Source of the DNA: a virus
Virus record (IMG/VR): IMGVR_UViG_3300044632_001498
Coordinates: 1 to 39,835 of that record
DNA length: 39,835 nucleotides
Direction: 5' to 3' (one strand)
Shown here: positions 6,384 through 15,952 of the stretch, piece after piece
How the letters are laid out: every line of letters begins with the position of its first letter
Numbering within the stretch: position 1 is the first letter of the stretch
Notes under the pieces: model-generated
The model's database searches: none
What the model saw: only the letters and a program-made list of their open reading frames with translations
What the model was told of the DNA's origin: nothing
Made by a program: the position numbers and the translations under genes

Positions 6384-8135
6384 TCACTGTTGCACCCCGA
6401 GAATCGAGGCAATTTCTTCTTCCGACATCCCGCGCGAACGCAGGTCTGCGGCAAGACGTTGATCTTCAGAGCTCAACTCAAGCGGGATAGTCGCTGGTGT
6501 GTTGGCCGCAGCAGCCCCCATGGTTGCCTCGCCAAGCGCGCCAGCGGCCTGTGCACCGCCGCCGCTGAACATGGTTGGCGAGTATGCGGCGAGGCGCTGT
6601 GCAAGCTCACGCGATGCTTCAGCGGCTGTTGCACGGGTGCTGGCGGCAATGGGTGCCATCGTCTTCGCAGCGCCAGCCATCAGCAGCCCCTTCAGTCCGC
6701 CGCCTGCCGCGTCAACCAGCCCAACATCGCGCAAGCTGAACATGTTGTTCGTGCCTTGTCGGCCCAGCGCCACATCGCCAGCATCTTTGGATATGCGCGC
6801 TACTTGGTTCAGAGTCTTGGCCCCTTGGTATGCGGCAGGGTCAAGCCCAATGTCGGCCAGAGACTTTTTGATTGCCTCTTCGACGGCTGCACGACCCTTC
6901 ATCGCAGCGTCCGCTGGCGCTGTTGGGTTGCCACCAATGGTCGCGGCCTTGTAGCCCTGTGCGGCGTCCTTTCCCAGCTCAACCGCGAGGTCTTTCGCCT
7001 CACGCGGCGCTGCAGCGAGCGTGTCCTTGATGACCCCATCGTCAAACAGTGCACCGGGTTTGGCGTTCGCCTCAATGCGTGCCGCCAGCGCCAACAACGC
7101 CTCAGCCTCGCCTTCTGCTGACTTGCCGGCACCCTTGAGGCCAGCAGCACGCTCAGCGGCGGCAGCTCGAAGGCGAGCCACGATGGCGCCGACGTCGGTT
7201 TGCGCCCCGCGCTCGGTGGCGTCGTCGAGAATCTTGCCAATCGCTGCGCCTGATTCCTCGAGTGCTGCCGCAGAACGGTTGTTGATGCCCTGTGCAGTGT
7301 TGATGAACCTCGAGATGCCAGATTTGCGCATCATGTCGGCGGCGCCAGCCACACCGCCGGGGACGAGTGCGGCCTCCTGCAGAATACGCGGCCGAGACAG
7401 CGCGCCGCCAGTGCCAGCAGCCGGCGTCAACAGTCGCAACTCATCCGCCCGCTGGCCCGCCGCCTCAAGGGGCTTGCGCAACAGGTTTGCCGTCCCTTTG
7501 GCAAGGCTGCCAGCGGCTTGACCGAGTGCGGGGGCGGCGGCACCGGCAACAGTGCCAAACGCTGTCCCCTTGGCGACTTCCCACGGGACATCTGCGGCGG
7601 TTTTCGCCTCGCCGACGCCAGCAACGGCACCGCTGCCTGCGCCAATGGCTGCACTCGTCTTGGCCAACTGAAGCGCCGTTGCGCCTTCTTTGGCCTTGCC
7701 AAGCGCACCAAGTGGCACCAGCAACCCGCCCGCCACTTGCCCCACGCCGGTCTTGAATGGTTCAGCTTGTCGGGACTCGGCGAGTCGTGCGCGCTCTTCG
7801 TCGCGTGCGGTCTGGTATGCCTCGGGGTCACGTGGGCGGTCATCGCGGAACGCCTGGTATGCGTCACCCGCCGCACCGGCAACGCCAGCGAGCTCGTCGG
7901 CAAACGAGAAGGTCAGTCCCTGTTTGACACCGGTGGCAACGCTGCCCTCGCCGAGCGCATCAAGAAACCGCTCACCCGGCTTTGGTCGTGCCGCAATGCG
8001 CTTCTTTTGCGCCTCGGTGCGCATGGCGTCGGCTTCTTCTTCGGTGATGGCTGGTGCCTCATCGGCAGCAGCAAACGCGGCCGCCACTTCTTCAGGGGCA
8101 GCTTCCACCTTGGTGGCCTTATCTTTCCAGCCCAT
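6384..8135 (-). CDS. Ala-rich internal virion (ejection-type) protein (583 aa)
   Basis: Large, Ala/Gly/Lys-rich protein with long amphipathic helices and small-residue hydrophobic stretches (residues about 130-220). Such composition is usual for podoviral internal or ejection proteins that form a conduit through the cell envelope. No lytic transglycosylase motif was recognised. The N-terminus is acidic; the C-terminus (SEEEIASILG) resembles a short helix hairpin. It is the longest protein in the virion operon and sits with two other Ala-rich proteins. The role is inferred from composition and location. Confidence 0.6.
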   Translation of the reverse strand: MGWKDKATKVEAAPEEVAAAFAAADEAPAITEEEADAMRTEAQKKRIAARPKPGERFLDALGEGSVATGVKQGLTFSFADELAGVAGAAGDAYQAFRDDRPRDPEAYQTARDEERARLAESRQAEPFKTGVGQVAGGLLVPLGALGKAKEGATALQLAKTSAAIGAGSGAVAGVGEAKTAADVPWEVAKGTAFGTVAGAAAPALGQAAGSLAKGTANLLRKPLEAAGQRADELRLLTPAAGTGGALSRPRILQEAALVPGGVAGAADMMRKSGISRFINTAQGINNRSAAALEESGAAIGKILDDATERGAQTDVGAIVARLRAAAAERAAGLKGAGKSAEGEAEALLALAARIEANAKPGALFDDGVIKDTLAAAPREAKDLAVELGKDAAQGYKAATIGGNPTAPADAAMKGRAAVEEAIKKSLADIGLDPAAYQGAKTLNQVARISKDAGDVALGRQGTNNMFSLRDVGLVDAAGGGLKGLLMAGAAKTMAPIAASTRATAAEASRELAQRLAAYSPTMFSGGGAQAAGALGEATMGAAAANTPATIPLELSSEDQRLAADLRSRGMSEEEIASILGVQQ

Positions 8136-9301
8136 CAGCGCACCACCTTGTAGCCATCGGCGAGAGCATCGCCGAGGTCTGCTTTGTCGATCTCGAGGAT
8201 TTCTTGCCCGTTGCTCACGCGCACTTTCGCGGATGCGGCGGGGGCAGCAGCAGATGCAGCGGGAGCGGCAGCACGAGGAGCGCCGACGACGTCAACAGGG
8301 TCAAGCCCTGACTTTGTCGCCAAATCGCTGTAGCGCTGGATTTCAGCGTTGGCACGCGCCACAGCTTGGTCACGCAAGCCTTGCGCCTGTGCCAAGAAGT
8401 CCGCGCGCTGTGCGGTGGACAGACGCTCGCCGGACAGTGTCCGGTTCCACGCATTGCGCACGCGATCATCAACACCAGCCGCGTTTTGCGCGTTGGCAAA
8501 CTCGGTTTCTTTGACCACCGAGCCGGGGTCAAGAATCTTCATGAACGTGAAGATCAAAGCGAGGTCGCCCGCCGCAGACGGGTCTTTGCTGGCGTTCGTC
8601 ATCGTGTCGAAGTTGGCCGACGAATCCGCCGCCGCCTTCACCGAGGGCAACGCGTTGAACTCTTTCCGCAGCGGGGTTGCCGCCACGGTCTGGTTCTTCG
8701 GCGCTTTCGGCGCCGGCAAACGCGCCTTCTTCTTCGCGTCAGCCTCACGCTGGGCGCCCAATGCTTCGGTGGCGTCGGTCTTTGCGGCCTCAGCACCAGC
8801 CTTGGCGCGCTCTTCGGCCATGATGCCCGCAACGGCAGTGTCGTCGAGGTTGCCAAGCTCAGGATCGGCAACGGCGCGGCCGATGAGCGTTTCGACGTTG
8901 GCCGACGGGTCACGAGCAGCAGCCCGCAGGACCTCCATCGACGACTTTTCGCGCAACACCTTGCTGTCGCGCTCTGCCTTGTCGGCTTCTGCTTTGCGCT
9001 TGGCTTCTGCCTCGTCGACATCGGCTTTTGCGCGCATCATCGAAGCGTCATTCGCGCCTTGTGCGCGAAGCAACGACGCTTCGGCGCCCTTGTCGCGCGA
9101 AGACATGAGGCTTTCGCGCTCGGCAGTCTTTGCCGTGCGGTCCGCATCCTCCTGCTCACGCTTGCGCTTCTTCTCGTCGATGCCCTCGACGTAGTCGCCA
9201 GCGTCACCGACGGCGCCAATCAAGTTGGCCAACGCGCGGGCGTTCTCCGACTGAAACTTGCTCGATTGCGCACGTCGGCGCTCAGCTTGCCATGCGGTCA
9301 C
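8135..9301 (-). CDS. Helical virion protein of podovirus type (388 aa, GTG start)
   Basis: GTG at 9301 follows GAGGTG. The N-terminal 130 residues are a highly charged coiled coil. A conserved core lies around residues 240-310, with ALIFTFMKILDPGSVVKE and VRNAWNRTLSGERLS. I recognise this core from internal or structural proteins of short-tailed phages (family memory, not a search). The C-terminus has an Ala/Pro linker and a small terminal domain (SNGQEILEIDKADLGDALAD). Probably an internal/ejection protein paired with the 583-aa product. Confidence 0.65.
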   Translation of the reverse strand: MTAWQAERRRAQSSKFQSENARALANLIGAVGDAGDYVEGIDEKKRKREQEDADRTAKTAERESLMSSRDKGAEASLLRAQGANDASMMRAKADVDEAEAKRKAEADKAERDSKVLREKSSMEVLRAAARDPSANVETLIGRAVADPELGNLDDTAVAGIMAEERAKAGAEAAKTDATEALGAQREADAKKKARLPAPKAPKNQTVAATPLRKEFNALPSVKAAADSSANFDTMTNASKDPSAAGDLALIFTFMKILDPGSVVKETEFANAQNAAGVDDRVRNAWNRTLSGERLSTAQRADFLAQAQGLRDQAVARANAEIQRYSDLATKSGLDPVDVVGAPRAAAPAASAAAPAASAKVRVSNGQEILEIDKADLGDALADGYKVVR

Positions 9302-9309
9302 GTCGCACC

Positions 9310-10413
9310 TCAGAGGTTGTAGTAGCCGATTTCGCCGGTGACACGGTTGTACGCCTGACCTCGGCCATCCCCGTCTCGATCGTCGGCTCCTCCGAGCACG
9401 ATCCAGTCGCCACCGATGCTCACCGTCGGCAATGCACTCTTGTCCGGGGTGTCTTTGAACTTCTGGATGGCCGCCATTTTGTCCGTTGTCGATTTCCGTC
9501 GCTCGCCGTCGCTCACTTTACCATCGCCATTGAGGTCGTACCCCTGGTTGGTGAGATAGGCATCGCTTGCTGCGCGACGCTGCGCGTCGGTACCCGCCGC
9601 GACGGCCCCACCTACCCCCGTTGGCGTGCCATAGGCGGGCACGCCGCTACCGTCGCCCTCAAGCCCAGCCTGTGCCTGCAGCGTCTCCAATACCATGCGC
9701 CTCAGTGCGTCATCACTGGCGGCACTGCGCATGTCGGACTCAGTGGAGATAGCCTGTGTGGCGTTGTTGAACGCGCGCTGCTCTTCGCTTGAACGCAGAC
9801 CAAGGATCTGGTCCAGCGCCTCACGCGAAGCAGCTGTCCGAGCATCGGATTCGAGCGCCGCTGTGGCACCCGAAGCACCAAAGCCAGCACGCCCCATGCG
9901 GGCCCGTTGGTCGACGAGAGATGAGCCAAGTTTGCCCTCCATCTGCTGACGAATCAGCGCTTCTTGCTCGGTGGTGTCGACGTTGCCGGCCGAACGCAGT
10001 CGATCCTCAACGAATGAGCGAATCATCGCGTCGAGGTCATCCTGCGTCGCTGGCGCTGCGGGCTGCTCAGCTGGACGCGTTGCACCTGGCATCGTCTGCG
10101 TTGGAGTGACGGGGCCTGCAGGCATTGCGGGTGCTGTTGGCTTGACCACTCCGCCAGCCTGCGTGGTGCGCTGTTGCGACGGGATCCCCTGCGGCGCCGT
10201 TGGCTGACGAACCTGTGGGGAAGCACCACCACCAAAGCCCATCGGCTTGATGGCGGGGTTCATCTGCGGGGATGGCTGGCGTTGCGCTGTCGACAGCGTC
10301 GGGGGTGCCTTCGGTGCGGCCACATCGGCGATGACTTTCTGGTCCATGAGCGCGGCCATGGTGTCGGCTTTGACATTCGGCTTTTTCATCACCGTTGGTC
10401 GCATCATGGCCAC
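9310..10413 (-). CDS. Virion-associated protein with EF-hand-like motif (367 aa, GTG start)
   Basis: GTG at 10413 is the best start because GGAGGTGA lies 6-9 nt upstream; ATGs follow at 10407 and 10404. The first 130 residues are Pro/Gln/Ala-rich and probably disordered. A helical middle follows, and then YDLNGDGKVSDGE, a classic calcium-binding D-x-N-x-D-G loop. DDRDGDGRG occurs further on. Its place in the virion operon suggests a structural role. Confidence 0.6.
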   Translation of the reverse strand: MAMMRPTVMKKPNVKADTMAALMDQKVIADVAAPKAPPTLSTAQRQPSPQMNPAIKPMGFGGGASPQVRQPTAPQGIPSQQRTTQAGGVVKPTAPAMPAGPVTPTQTMPGATRPAEQPAAPATQDDLDAMIRSFVEDRLRSAGNVDTTEQEALIRQQMEGKLGSSLVDQRARMGRAGFGASGATAALESDARTAASREALDQILGLRSSEEQRAFNNATQAISTESDMRSAASDDALRRMVLETLQAQAGLEGDGSGVPAYGTPTGVGGAVAAGTDAQRRAASDAYLTNQGYDLNGDGKVSDGERRKSTTDKMAAIQKFKDTPDKSALPTVSIGGDWIVLGGADDRDGDGRGQAYNRVTGEIGYYNL

Positions 10414-10416
10414 GAG

Positions 10417-11352
10417 TCACCTCCAGTAGAGCACGCAAAAAACAAGGTCAGGAGTACCACTCGTGGGAGCCATCGACAACACACAGTCGTCGGTGGAGTC
10501 GGTGGGGTCATCGGCAAATGTCGCGCCGGTGCCTTGCCCGGTCACTGCTGACCCTGTTCCGGTCGCAACCAATGGGACAGCGGTTGCGCCAACGGTCACG
10601 GTCACAGCCTCACCAGCGGTCCCGACGATGCCACAACCAAAACCAGTGAGCACCGCACCTGCGCCAGACGGCAACCGCCACGTCAGCGTTGACGCCACAG
10701 CACGCGCAACGAAGATCTCCATTCGCAAGTCGCGGTCGTTGGCGAGGTCTGCAGCAACAGACGCCGCAACCGCAGTGAACTCGTTGTTCCACACCGTGTT
10801 CGTCGTCGCCGTTGCGGCATCAAACAATGTCGGGACGTAGTCGACACGCGCGGCACTTTGTTGGATCTGGCGATCGGCGCGCCAGTGCAGAATCAGCTTC
10901 CCGCTTGTGATGCTGCCAGTGGTGCCGCTGACGACGACAGACAGCGTTTCAGCCGCGCCCCATTTGAACGCAGCATTGCTTGAGTTGTACGCCTCGACGG
11001 TTGCACTGGTGGACGTCGCAGACACCGCGATGCTCTTCGTTCCGTTGCCGATTGTCGCGGTCCATGTTGCAGCAGCCGCGTAAACGCAGAGCTCAACACC
11101 AACCACCTCGGCGTAGTCGAACGTTGCAGGCGAGGCGCCCCAAAAGCCTTGCATCTTGATGGGCAGCGTGCGTGTTGCCGCCGTCGATGCGGAGTCGAGC
11201 CCACCGAGGTCAATCACCGCCGTCGAGTAGGTGTAGCGCGCGTCGTTGTTGCGACGGCACCCACGCTCAAGGGCTTGCCAGTTCTCGTTGATATCGGCGT
11301 CGTCAAGCATGGCGAAACCGCTGAAACGATTGGGAACAACTGTGATGCTCAT
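10417..11352 (-). CDS. Beta-rich virion protein (311 aa)
   Basis: ATGA overlap with the upstream gene. The short helical N-terminus (MLDDADINENWQALERG) resembles an attachment peptide. A Ser/Thr/Val/Gly-rich beta-sandwich-like body follows. Cys at 32, 89 and near the C-terminus show no pattern. Likely a tail or capsid surface protein; receptor binding is possible but not shown. Confidence 0.6.
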   Translation of the reverse strand: MSITVVPNRFSGFAMLDDADINENWQALERGCRRNNDARYTYSTAVIDLGGLDSASTAATRTLPIKMQGFWGASPATFDYAEVVGVELCVYAAAATWTATIGNGTKSIAVSATSTSATVEAYNSSNAAFKWGAAETLSVVVSGTTGSITSGKLILHWRADRQIQQSAARVDYVPTLFDAATATTNTVWNNEFTAVAASVAADLANDRDLRMEIFVARAVASTLTWRLPSGAGAVLTGFGCGIVGTAGEAVTVTVGATAVPLVATGTGSAVTGQGTGATFADDPTDSTDDCVLSMAPTSGTPDLVFCVLYWR

Positions 11353-11834
11353 CGGCGGCGTCTCCGTGTGCGAAGCACAAGCGCGGCAGACACGTTGGTC
11401 GCTGTGGCGCTGGGGCTCGAGATGGACAGGCGATAGCGCACACCACGCAAGAGGCGAACACGGATCGGGTTTGTCGTTGTCCTGGCATCGACGTTCCCGT
11501 GCGCCGTGCCAACGATGCTGGTCACGTTCACCGAAACGGTGTTGTCGAGCAGGTAGGTGGTGTCGCCATCAGTCACCGTCAACGCAGCGGTGACGACGAT
11601 GCTAGCGGTCCCGCTCGTCACCGAGCAACGCAACATGCGCAACTCGAGGTCGTCGGGTGCCGTGAAGTCGACGATACGTGCAGCGAGCGCCGTTGATGTC
11701 ACGAGCGCAGGCACCATGAGCGGAACGCAGAAATCCTTCTGCCCGCGCAGTGCTTGGTTCTGAAGATCAGTCAGCAGCGCGTCGTACTCGTCTTGGATGT
11801 CGTCAGCATCAATCAGCCCGGTCGGAATCGTCAC
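11349..11834 (-). CDS. Beta-rich virion protein with basic tail (161 aa, GTG start)
   Basis: GTGA overlap with the previous stop. The N-terminal helix (DADDIQDEYDALLTDLQNQALR) resembles that of the 311-aa neighbour in position and acidity. The rest is beta-rich, ending in a run of six arginines. The two adjacent proteins may share an architecture of anchoring helix plus beta-sandwich (inference). No family recognised. Confidence 0.6.
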   Translation of the reverse strand: MTIPTGLIDADDIQDEYDALLTDLQNQALRGQKDFCVPLMVPALVTSTALAARIVDFTAPDDLELRMLRCSVTSGTASIVVTAALTVTDGDTTYLLDNTVSVNVTSIVGTAHGNVDARTTTNPIRVRLLRGVRYRLSISSPSATATNVSAALVLRTRRRRR

Positions 11835-13306
11835 GGTGCACCTCGGTCGGTCTTGCGCGCCGTTGCAGACTCGCTGATTTGGTACTCGAGCACCTCGCCG
11901 ACACGCGCGTTTTGCACCGTCGTCGTCAACTCCATGGTGAGGTCACCAGAGTTGAAGTCAAAGTTCACGCTTTCGTCGAGACGGGACAGCGGGGTTGGCT
12001 GGTAGACAATGCCGGTGTCCCCCCAGCTGTTGACGGCAGAAACGACACCCCGAGAGTCAGCTGGTGGCGTGCCAGACACGACTTGCTGCCCGCGGACAGC
12101 AAAGGTCACCTCTCCATCACCACCCACGCCAACGCGCCACGTTGCCGAACGCAGCGTTTGATTGATTTGCGGCGGTGATGGCACGGGACCAGCGAGAACA
12201 GCGCGCGTCGTCGATCCTGAAGCGCCAGAGGTGAAGATCCCGTCGTAGTTTCCGCCGATTTGGTAGACGCCATCGGCCGAGAGCAGCATCAAGCCCCCAT
12301 CTTGGTCACGAAGCACTCCACACACGCTGAAATCAGCCGAAACGTCGGAGTCCCACCACGATTTGAGCCCATCGGTGAGGTTTGCGACGTTCAAGCGCCC
12401 GCCGTAGCCCACAAGGGGCCCGTCATCACCCGAATAGAGCCGAGCAGCGCGCCAATCCGACGACGAGACGCGTGGGCCGTAGAAACGAGGCTGCAGCGGG
12501 TCGTCAAGCAGCGCCTCTTCGTCGTTTTCGACGTCGACGAGGGCATACCCACGCTGTGTGAGCGCGTAGATGCGGCCACGGACGGCACACGAGCTGTCGT
12601 AGCTGTAGCTTTGGTGGTGGTTTGCAAGCCGCCAGTCAGCCCCGTTGCTCCCGACGACACCAACAGCAAACGCGGCGCTGTCGAGCACGTAGACGCCAGC
12701 CGAAGTGACCGCCACAAGGGCCCCGCCTGCACCTTCATGCACGCCAAAGATGACGCCGGGGCGTGCGTTGACGTTCTGGCCGACGAAAGTGCGGATCGTA
12801 CCCCCCGTGATGGCCGTCGGGTCGCTGATATAGAGCGTTGAGCCCTCAGCAATCACCGCGCGGTTGCAGATGGTCGCTGCAATCCCTCGAGGAATCGGTA
12901 GCGCGGTGGTGTTTGGGTTGTCGCTTGCAACCTTGGTGGCGAGCACAAGCCCACTGCCAACCAGCCCGTAGAGCGTCGGCATGTCTGGCGAGCAAATCAG
13001 CACTTCTTGATCGACGACGGCGACAGAAAAACCACGCGGGACACCGTCGACGCCTGTCGAGTAGGCTTGCCACTCGACGAAGTCCTCGTCGTAGATGCGG
13101 ATAGTGAGGTCTTTGCCGTTGGCGTCGGTGTCGGCGATGTAGTGCCACACCTCGAACGTCCACGGGTTGGCCACACTGTGGCCTGCAACGGTGCGGCGCC
13201 CGCTCAACGTCGAGAGACGACGCAGGCCGGGGCGTGCACACAAGTCACCAGTGGGCCGTCGCCAGATGTTGCGCTTGGTCCATGAGCGAATGTCGAGGAG
13301 CGTCAT
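11831..13306 (-). CDS. Possible tail nozzle/tubular or beta-propeller-like virion protein (491 aa)
   Basis: ATG at 13306 overlaps the upstream stop (ATGA); a longer open frame above it is a shadow of the preceding gene. The N-terminus (SWTKRNIWRRPTGDLCARPG) recalls nozzle proteins of podoviruses, which start with a similar arm. Repeated beta blades with aromatic and Gly-Val pairs follow. Size, position after the beta-helix and adaptor genes, and lack of other candidates make a tail-tube component plausible. This is inference; no hallmark motif fixes it. Confidence 0.55.
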   Translation of the reverse strand: MTLLDIRSWTKRNIWRRPTGDLCARPGLRRLSTLSGRRTVAGHSVANPWTFEVWHYIADTDANGKDLTIRIYDEDFVEWQAYSTGVDGVPRGFSVAVVDQEVLICSPDMPTLYGLVGSGLVLATKVASDNPNTTALPIPRGIAATICNRAVIAEGSTLYISDPTAITGGTIRTFVGQNVNARPGVIFGVHEGAGGALVAVTSAGVYVLDSAAFAVGVVGSNGADWRLANHHQSYSYDSSCAVRGRIYALTQRGYALVDVENDEEALLDDPLQPRFYGPRVSSSDWRAARLYSGDDGPLVGYGGRLNVANLTDGLKSWWDSDVSADFSVCGVLRDQDGGLMLLSADGVYQIGGNYDGIFTSGASGSTTRAVLAGPVPSPPQINQTLRSATWRVGVGGDGEVTFAVRGQQVVSGTPPADSRGVVSAVNSWGDTGIVYQPTPLSRLDESVNFDFNSGDLTMELTTTVQNARVGEVLEYQISESATARKTDRGAP

Positions 13307-14784
13307 TCGAAGTACCCGTTGATGAACACGCTGCCACGCAACGTGCCAGTCGCGGCGTTGCCGATGTAGCTTTGGATGATGTGCAAATAGGTGCCCGGTG
13401 GCACCACGAGCGGGGTCTCGAGGGGGACATGGAAACCAGGTGCAACGGTGCCGGCTGGCGCCGTTGCGAGGAACGACTGACTCCCAACGTTCTGGCGCTT
13501 GGGTGACGTCGTCGTTGGCGGCCCAACGGCATCGGCAGTCGCCAGCGTTGCGGCGCTTGAGCCCACGCCCACGATCCACTCGAGATGCGTGTACGTCGCA
13601 CCCAGCACCGCAGACGCGACAGTCTCGCCGATGCGAATCGCAGTGACGACGAGATCGCGACCCGGAATCGCGGCGGTGCCCGCAGGGTTGAGGTAGCTGA
13701 AGATCGGGTAGTGCACGTCGGCGATTGTGGCGAGGCCAGAGGTACCAGCAGGCAGTGGCGAGGGGGAAATCCACTTCCCGCCCAGTGCGTTGATGGCAGG
13801 CGCTGTGTTGGCGGTGAACGTCGGGGCGGCGAGTGCCGTGATCCCGCTGTTGCTCGTCGCTGCCACAGCGGTGCCGAGCTGCGTCTGGTAGCTGCCGTTG
13901 CCGTTGGCAGCCATCGCAGCGGTCCATGGGCGGGTAGTGTCACCGCTGCCCAACAGGACATTGACGAAGCCAACTTCGATGCGACGCGCGGCACTTGCGC
14001 CACCAGCGGAGTTGACGACGCGAAACTCAAGCGGGAGCGACTGCGACAGCGTCGGCGCCCCTTGGTTGGCCGGGGTCTTGATATTGCCCGCAAGGATGTC
14101 GTTGATCCAGAAAAACACCTCGTCATTGGCGACGACGATCGCGTATTTGTTGAGGTCGGTGGCGCTATACGTGCCACCGCCGCCGCGTGCGGGCAGCGCC
14201 GTTGTTGTGATGTTGGTGACAGTTTCCACACCGCCAAAGTTGACGACGCCCTGCAGCTGTCCGCCCGCCAAACGGCGCCAAAACACACCGTCGAGCGGGG
14301 TGGCAGTGCCAACCATGAGGCCGAGGCCCCACTCACTCAGCACACCCGTTGCCGCCGGGTTGGCCTCACGGATTTGCGTCTCGACATGCAGACCAAACGT
14401 GCCGAACAACGGCATCGACTTTTTCGTCGACAGTCGGATGGTTGCGTTGGCAGCGAGCGAGTTGCCCGAGTTGAGCACGCCAAGGCCCGACCCTTGCGCG
14501 TAGGTCATCGTCGTGGCGATTTGGACGAATCGCTCGTCGAGGATTGCCCCGCTGAACGCCTTGTTCAGCCACAGCGAGTCGATGGCGCACCGCAAGCGGT
14601 AGTCGTCGGTGACTTCAAACGCGCGCTGCAGCCGAGTGCCCAGCACGCTGCCTGCGTCGACTTCCGACGATACACACGCGAAGCCTGCTTGTTCCTCGGG
14701 AACCGGCAAGTTCACGTTGAGGTTGAAATCGGCGTCGACGTTCGCCTTGTTGGTGGTGTTCGATCCGCCTGTGATGCCAGCCAT
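13303..14784 (-). CDS. Large beta-rich virion protein (493 aa)
   Basis: ATG at 14784 has AGGG about 8 nt upstream; a TTG at 14790 overlapping the previous stop is an alternative. The protein is Gly/Ala/Thr/Val-rich with many predicted strands. It includes VFFWINDILAGNI and a terminal SYIGNAATGTLRGSVFINGYF. It resembles uncharacterised phage structural proteins with a lectin-like sandwich followed by a C-terminal domain (family memory, uncertain). Likely exposed on tail or capsid. Confidence 0.6.
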   Translation of the reverse strand: MAGITGGSNTTNKANVDADFNLNVNLPVPEEQAGFACVSSEVDAGSVLGTRLQRAFEVTDDYRLRCAIDSLWLNKAFSGAILDERFVQIATTMTYAQGSGLGVLNSGNSLAANATIRLSTKKSMPLFGTFGLHVETQIREANPAATGVLSEWGLGLMVGTATPLDGVFWRRLAGGQLQGVVNFGGVETVTNITTTALPARGGGGTYSATDLNKYAIVVANDEVFFWINDILAGNIKTPANQGAPTLSQSLPLEFRVVNSAGGASAARRIEVGFVNVLLGSGDTTRPWTAAMAANGNGSYQTQLGTAVAATSNSGITALAAPTFTANTAPAINALGGKWISPSPLPAGTSGLATIADVHYPIFSYLNPAGTAAIPGRDLVVTAIRIGETVASAVLGATYTHLEWIVGVGSSAATLATADAVGPPTTTSPKRQNVGSQSFLATAPAGTVAPGFHVPLETPLVVPPGTYLHIIQSYIGNAATGTLRGSVFINGYFE

Positions 14785-14786
14785 GT

Positions 14787-15167
14787 TCAATCCCTGGTGT
14801 AGTTGATGAGGTAGGCGCCGTCGGCGTCAGCGTCGGGGCACGTCACGAGAATATCGAACCCAACGCCCGCCGTCTTGCTCGCCACAATGGCGTGCACGGG
14901 GGCAAAGACGAACTCGTCAGCCTCACGGCCCGGTGCCGTCCCGATGCCCAGCACGATGTCGCTACCAGCACTCACGCCAGCGTCGACGACGGAAACGGTG
15001 ACGCTGTCGAGCCCGACAGTGAACGTTGCGGTAGCGCTCCCGTAGGTGCCACCACCGCCACCGCCAGACGCACCCCATGCCCCGCCATTCGGCGAAGCAG
15101 TGTCGCGAATGAACACCTGCCCCGTCGTGCCGGTCTCCTCGAAGGTCTGCACTCGCACACGCGTCAT
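14787..15167 (-). CDS. Small beta-rich virion protein with Gly-rich loop (126 aa)
   Basis: ATGA overlap with the upstream gene. The region around residues 28-45 is a Gly/Ser/Ala-rich hinge, then a single predicted beta-barrel-like domain. Such short proteins between adaptor and tail genes are often tail-fibre adaptors or caps. Assignment is only by position. Confidence 0.55.
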   Translation of the reverse strand: MTRVRVQTFEETGTTGQVFIRDTASPNGGAWGASGGGGGGTYGSATATFTVGLDSVTVSVVDAGVSAGSDIVLGIGTAPGREADEFVFAPVHAIVASKTAGVGFDILVTCPDADADGAYLINYTRD

Positions 15168-15952
15168 GTGTTCAGCCCCACGGCGTCGGTGACGTGATTG
15201 GTGATGGTGCCAGTGTTGACGTTGCTCGATATGACGTTGGATCCGAACGAACTGGCTGACGTGTCCACGCCGTCACCGCTGAACTCATTCCCCATGATGA
15301 GCGTTCGAGAACCAGAGGAAACAACGCGTAACGCGATGCCGGTGCCCACACCCTTCATCCTGCTGTTGGTGACTCGCCAATCGGGGGAGTTCAGTGAGAT
15401 GCCGTCAGCGTTCACATCGTTGGCAAACCGCTCCATGGTGCATCGATCAATCCATCCATCATCCGCGCCACTCGTTGTCTCGTCGGCGAGAAACTGGTTC
15501 ACGCCAAATGCATCGACGTTAATGATGCGCGCGCCGATAGGTCCAACACCAGAAACTGCTCCAGTGTCCACCATGACAAACGCGCGGTTGAATCGACGAT
15601 TGTTGGTGGCGTCAGCGTAAAGCAGCACATCGCGGATGATGACGAGCGGTGTGCGAATCTCAAACGCGTCAATCCCATCGACACCAGGCGAGAGCGGGAG
15701 GAACCCGTGCGACTCGATGATGGTGCCGGGGAGCGTTTCAGGAATCACGATCGTCGAGTGCAGCGTGATAGGTGCGGCAATGACGATGCGGCGTCCAGTG
15801 TTGGCCAACAGTGCCGCTTGGCCGGTCACATCAGCAGGCTGCAGCGCCACACGTAGCTCGTCCTCGGTGCGCACCTCACGAAACACCTGCGCCGTGGCCT
15901 GCGTGGGCAGGATTTGGCGCAGCGTGTTCCGATTGGCGAACAGCGAGTTCAC
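15164..15952 (-). CDS. Right-handed beta-helix protein, tailspike-like (262 aa, GTG start)
   Basis: GTG at 15952 overlaps the stop of the adaptor gene. After a helical N-terminus (about 40 residues), the sequence shows regular beta-helix rungs: RIVIAAPITLHSTIVIPET, IRDVLLYADA, ARIINVDAFG, WIDRCTMERF, WRVTNSRMKGVGTG and RTLIMGNEFSG. This pattern is seen in pectate-lyase-like and phage tailspike depolymerase folds. It is short for a complete tailspike, so it may be a compact spike or a capsid/tail decoration; catalytic residues cannot be assigned. Confidence 0.7.
   Translation of the reverse strand: MNSLFANRNTLRQILPTQATAQVFREVRTEDELRVALQPADVTGQAALLANTGRRIVIAAPITLHSTIVIPETLPGTIIESHGFLPLSPGVDGIDAFEIRTPLVIIRDVLLYADATNNRRFNRAFVMVDTGAVSGVGPIGARIINVDAFGVNQFLADETTSGADDGWIDRCTMERFANDVNADGISLNSPDWRVTNSRMKGVGTGIALRVVSSGSRTLIMGNEFSGDGVDTSASSFGSNVISSNVNTGTITNHVTDAVGLNT

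Noticed and set aside
13307-13927. N-terminal extension of the 491-aa virion protein
   Set aside because: The extension overlaps the upstream gene by over 600 nt with shadow-like composition; ATG 13306 forms the usual ATGA junction.
13585-14802. Long plus-strand open frame (405 codons)
   Set aside because: It lies antisense to the 493-aa virion gene, is Arg/Ala/His-rich like other GC-driven shadows, and has no start context.
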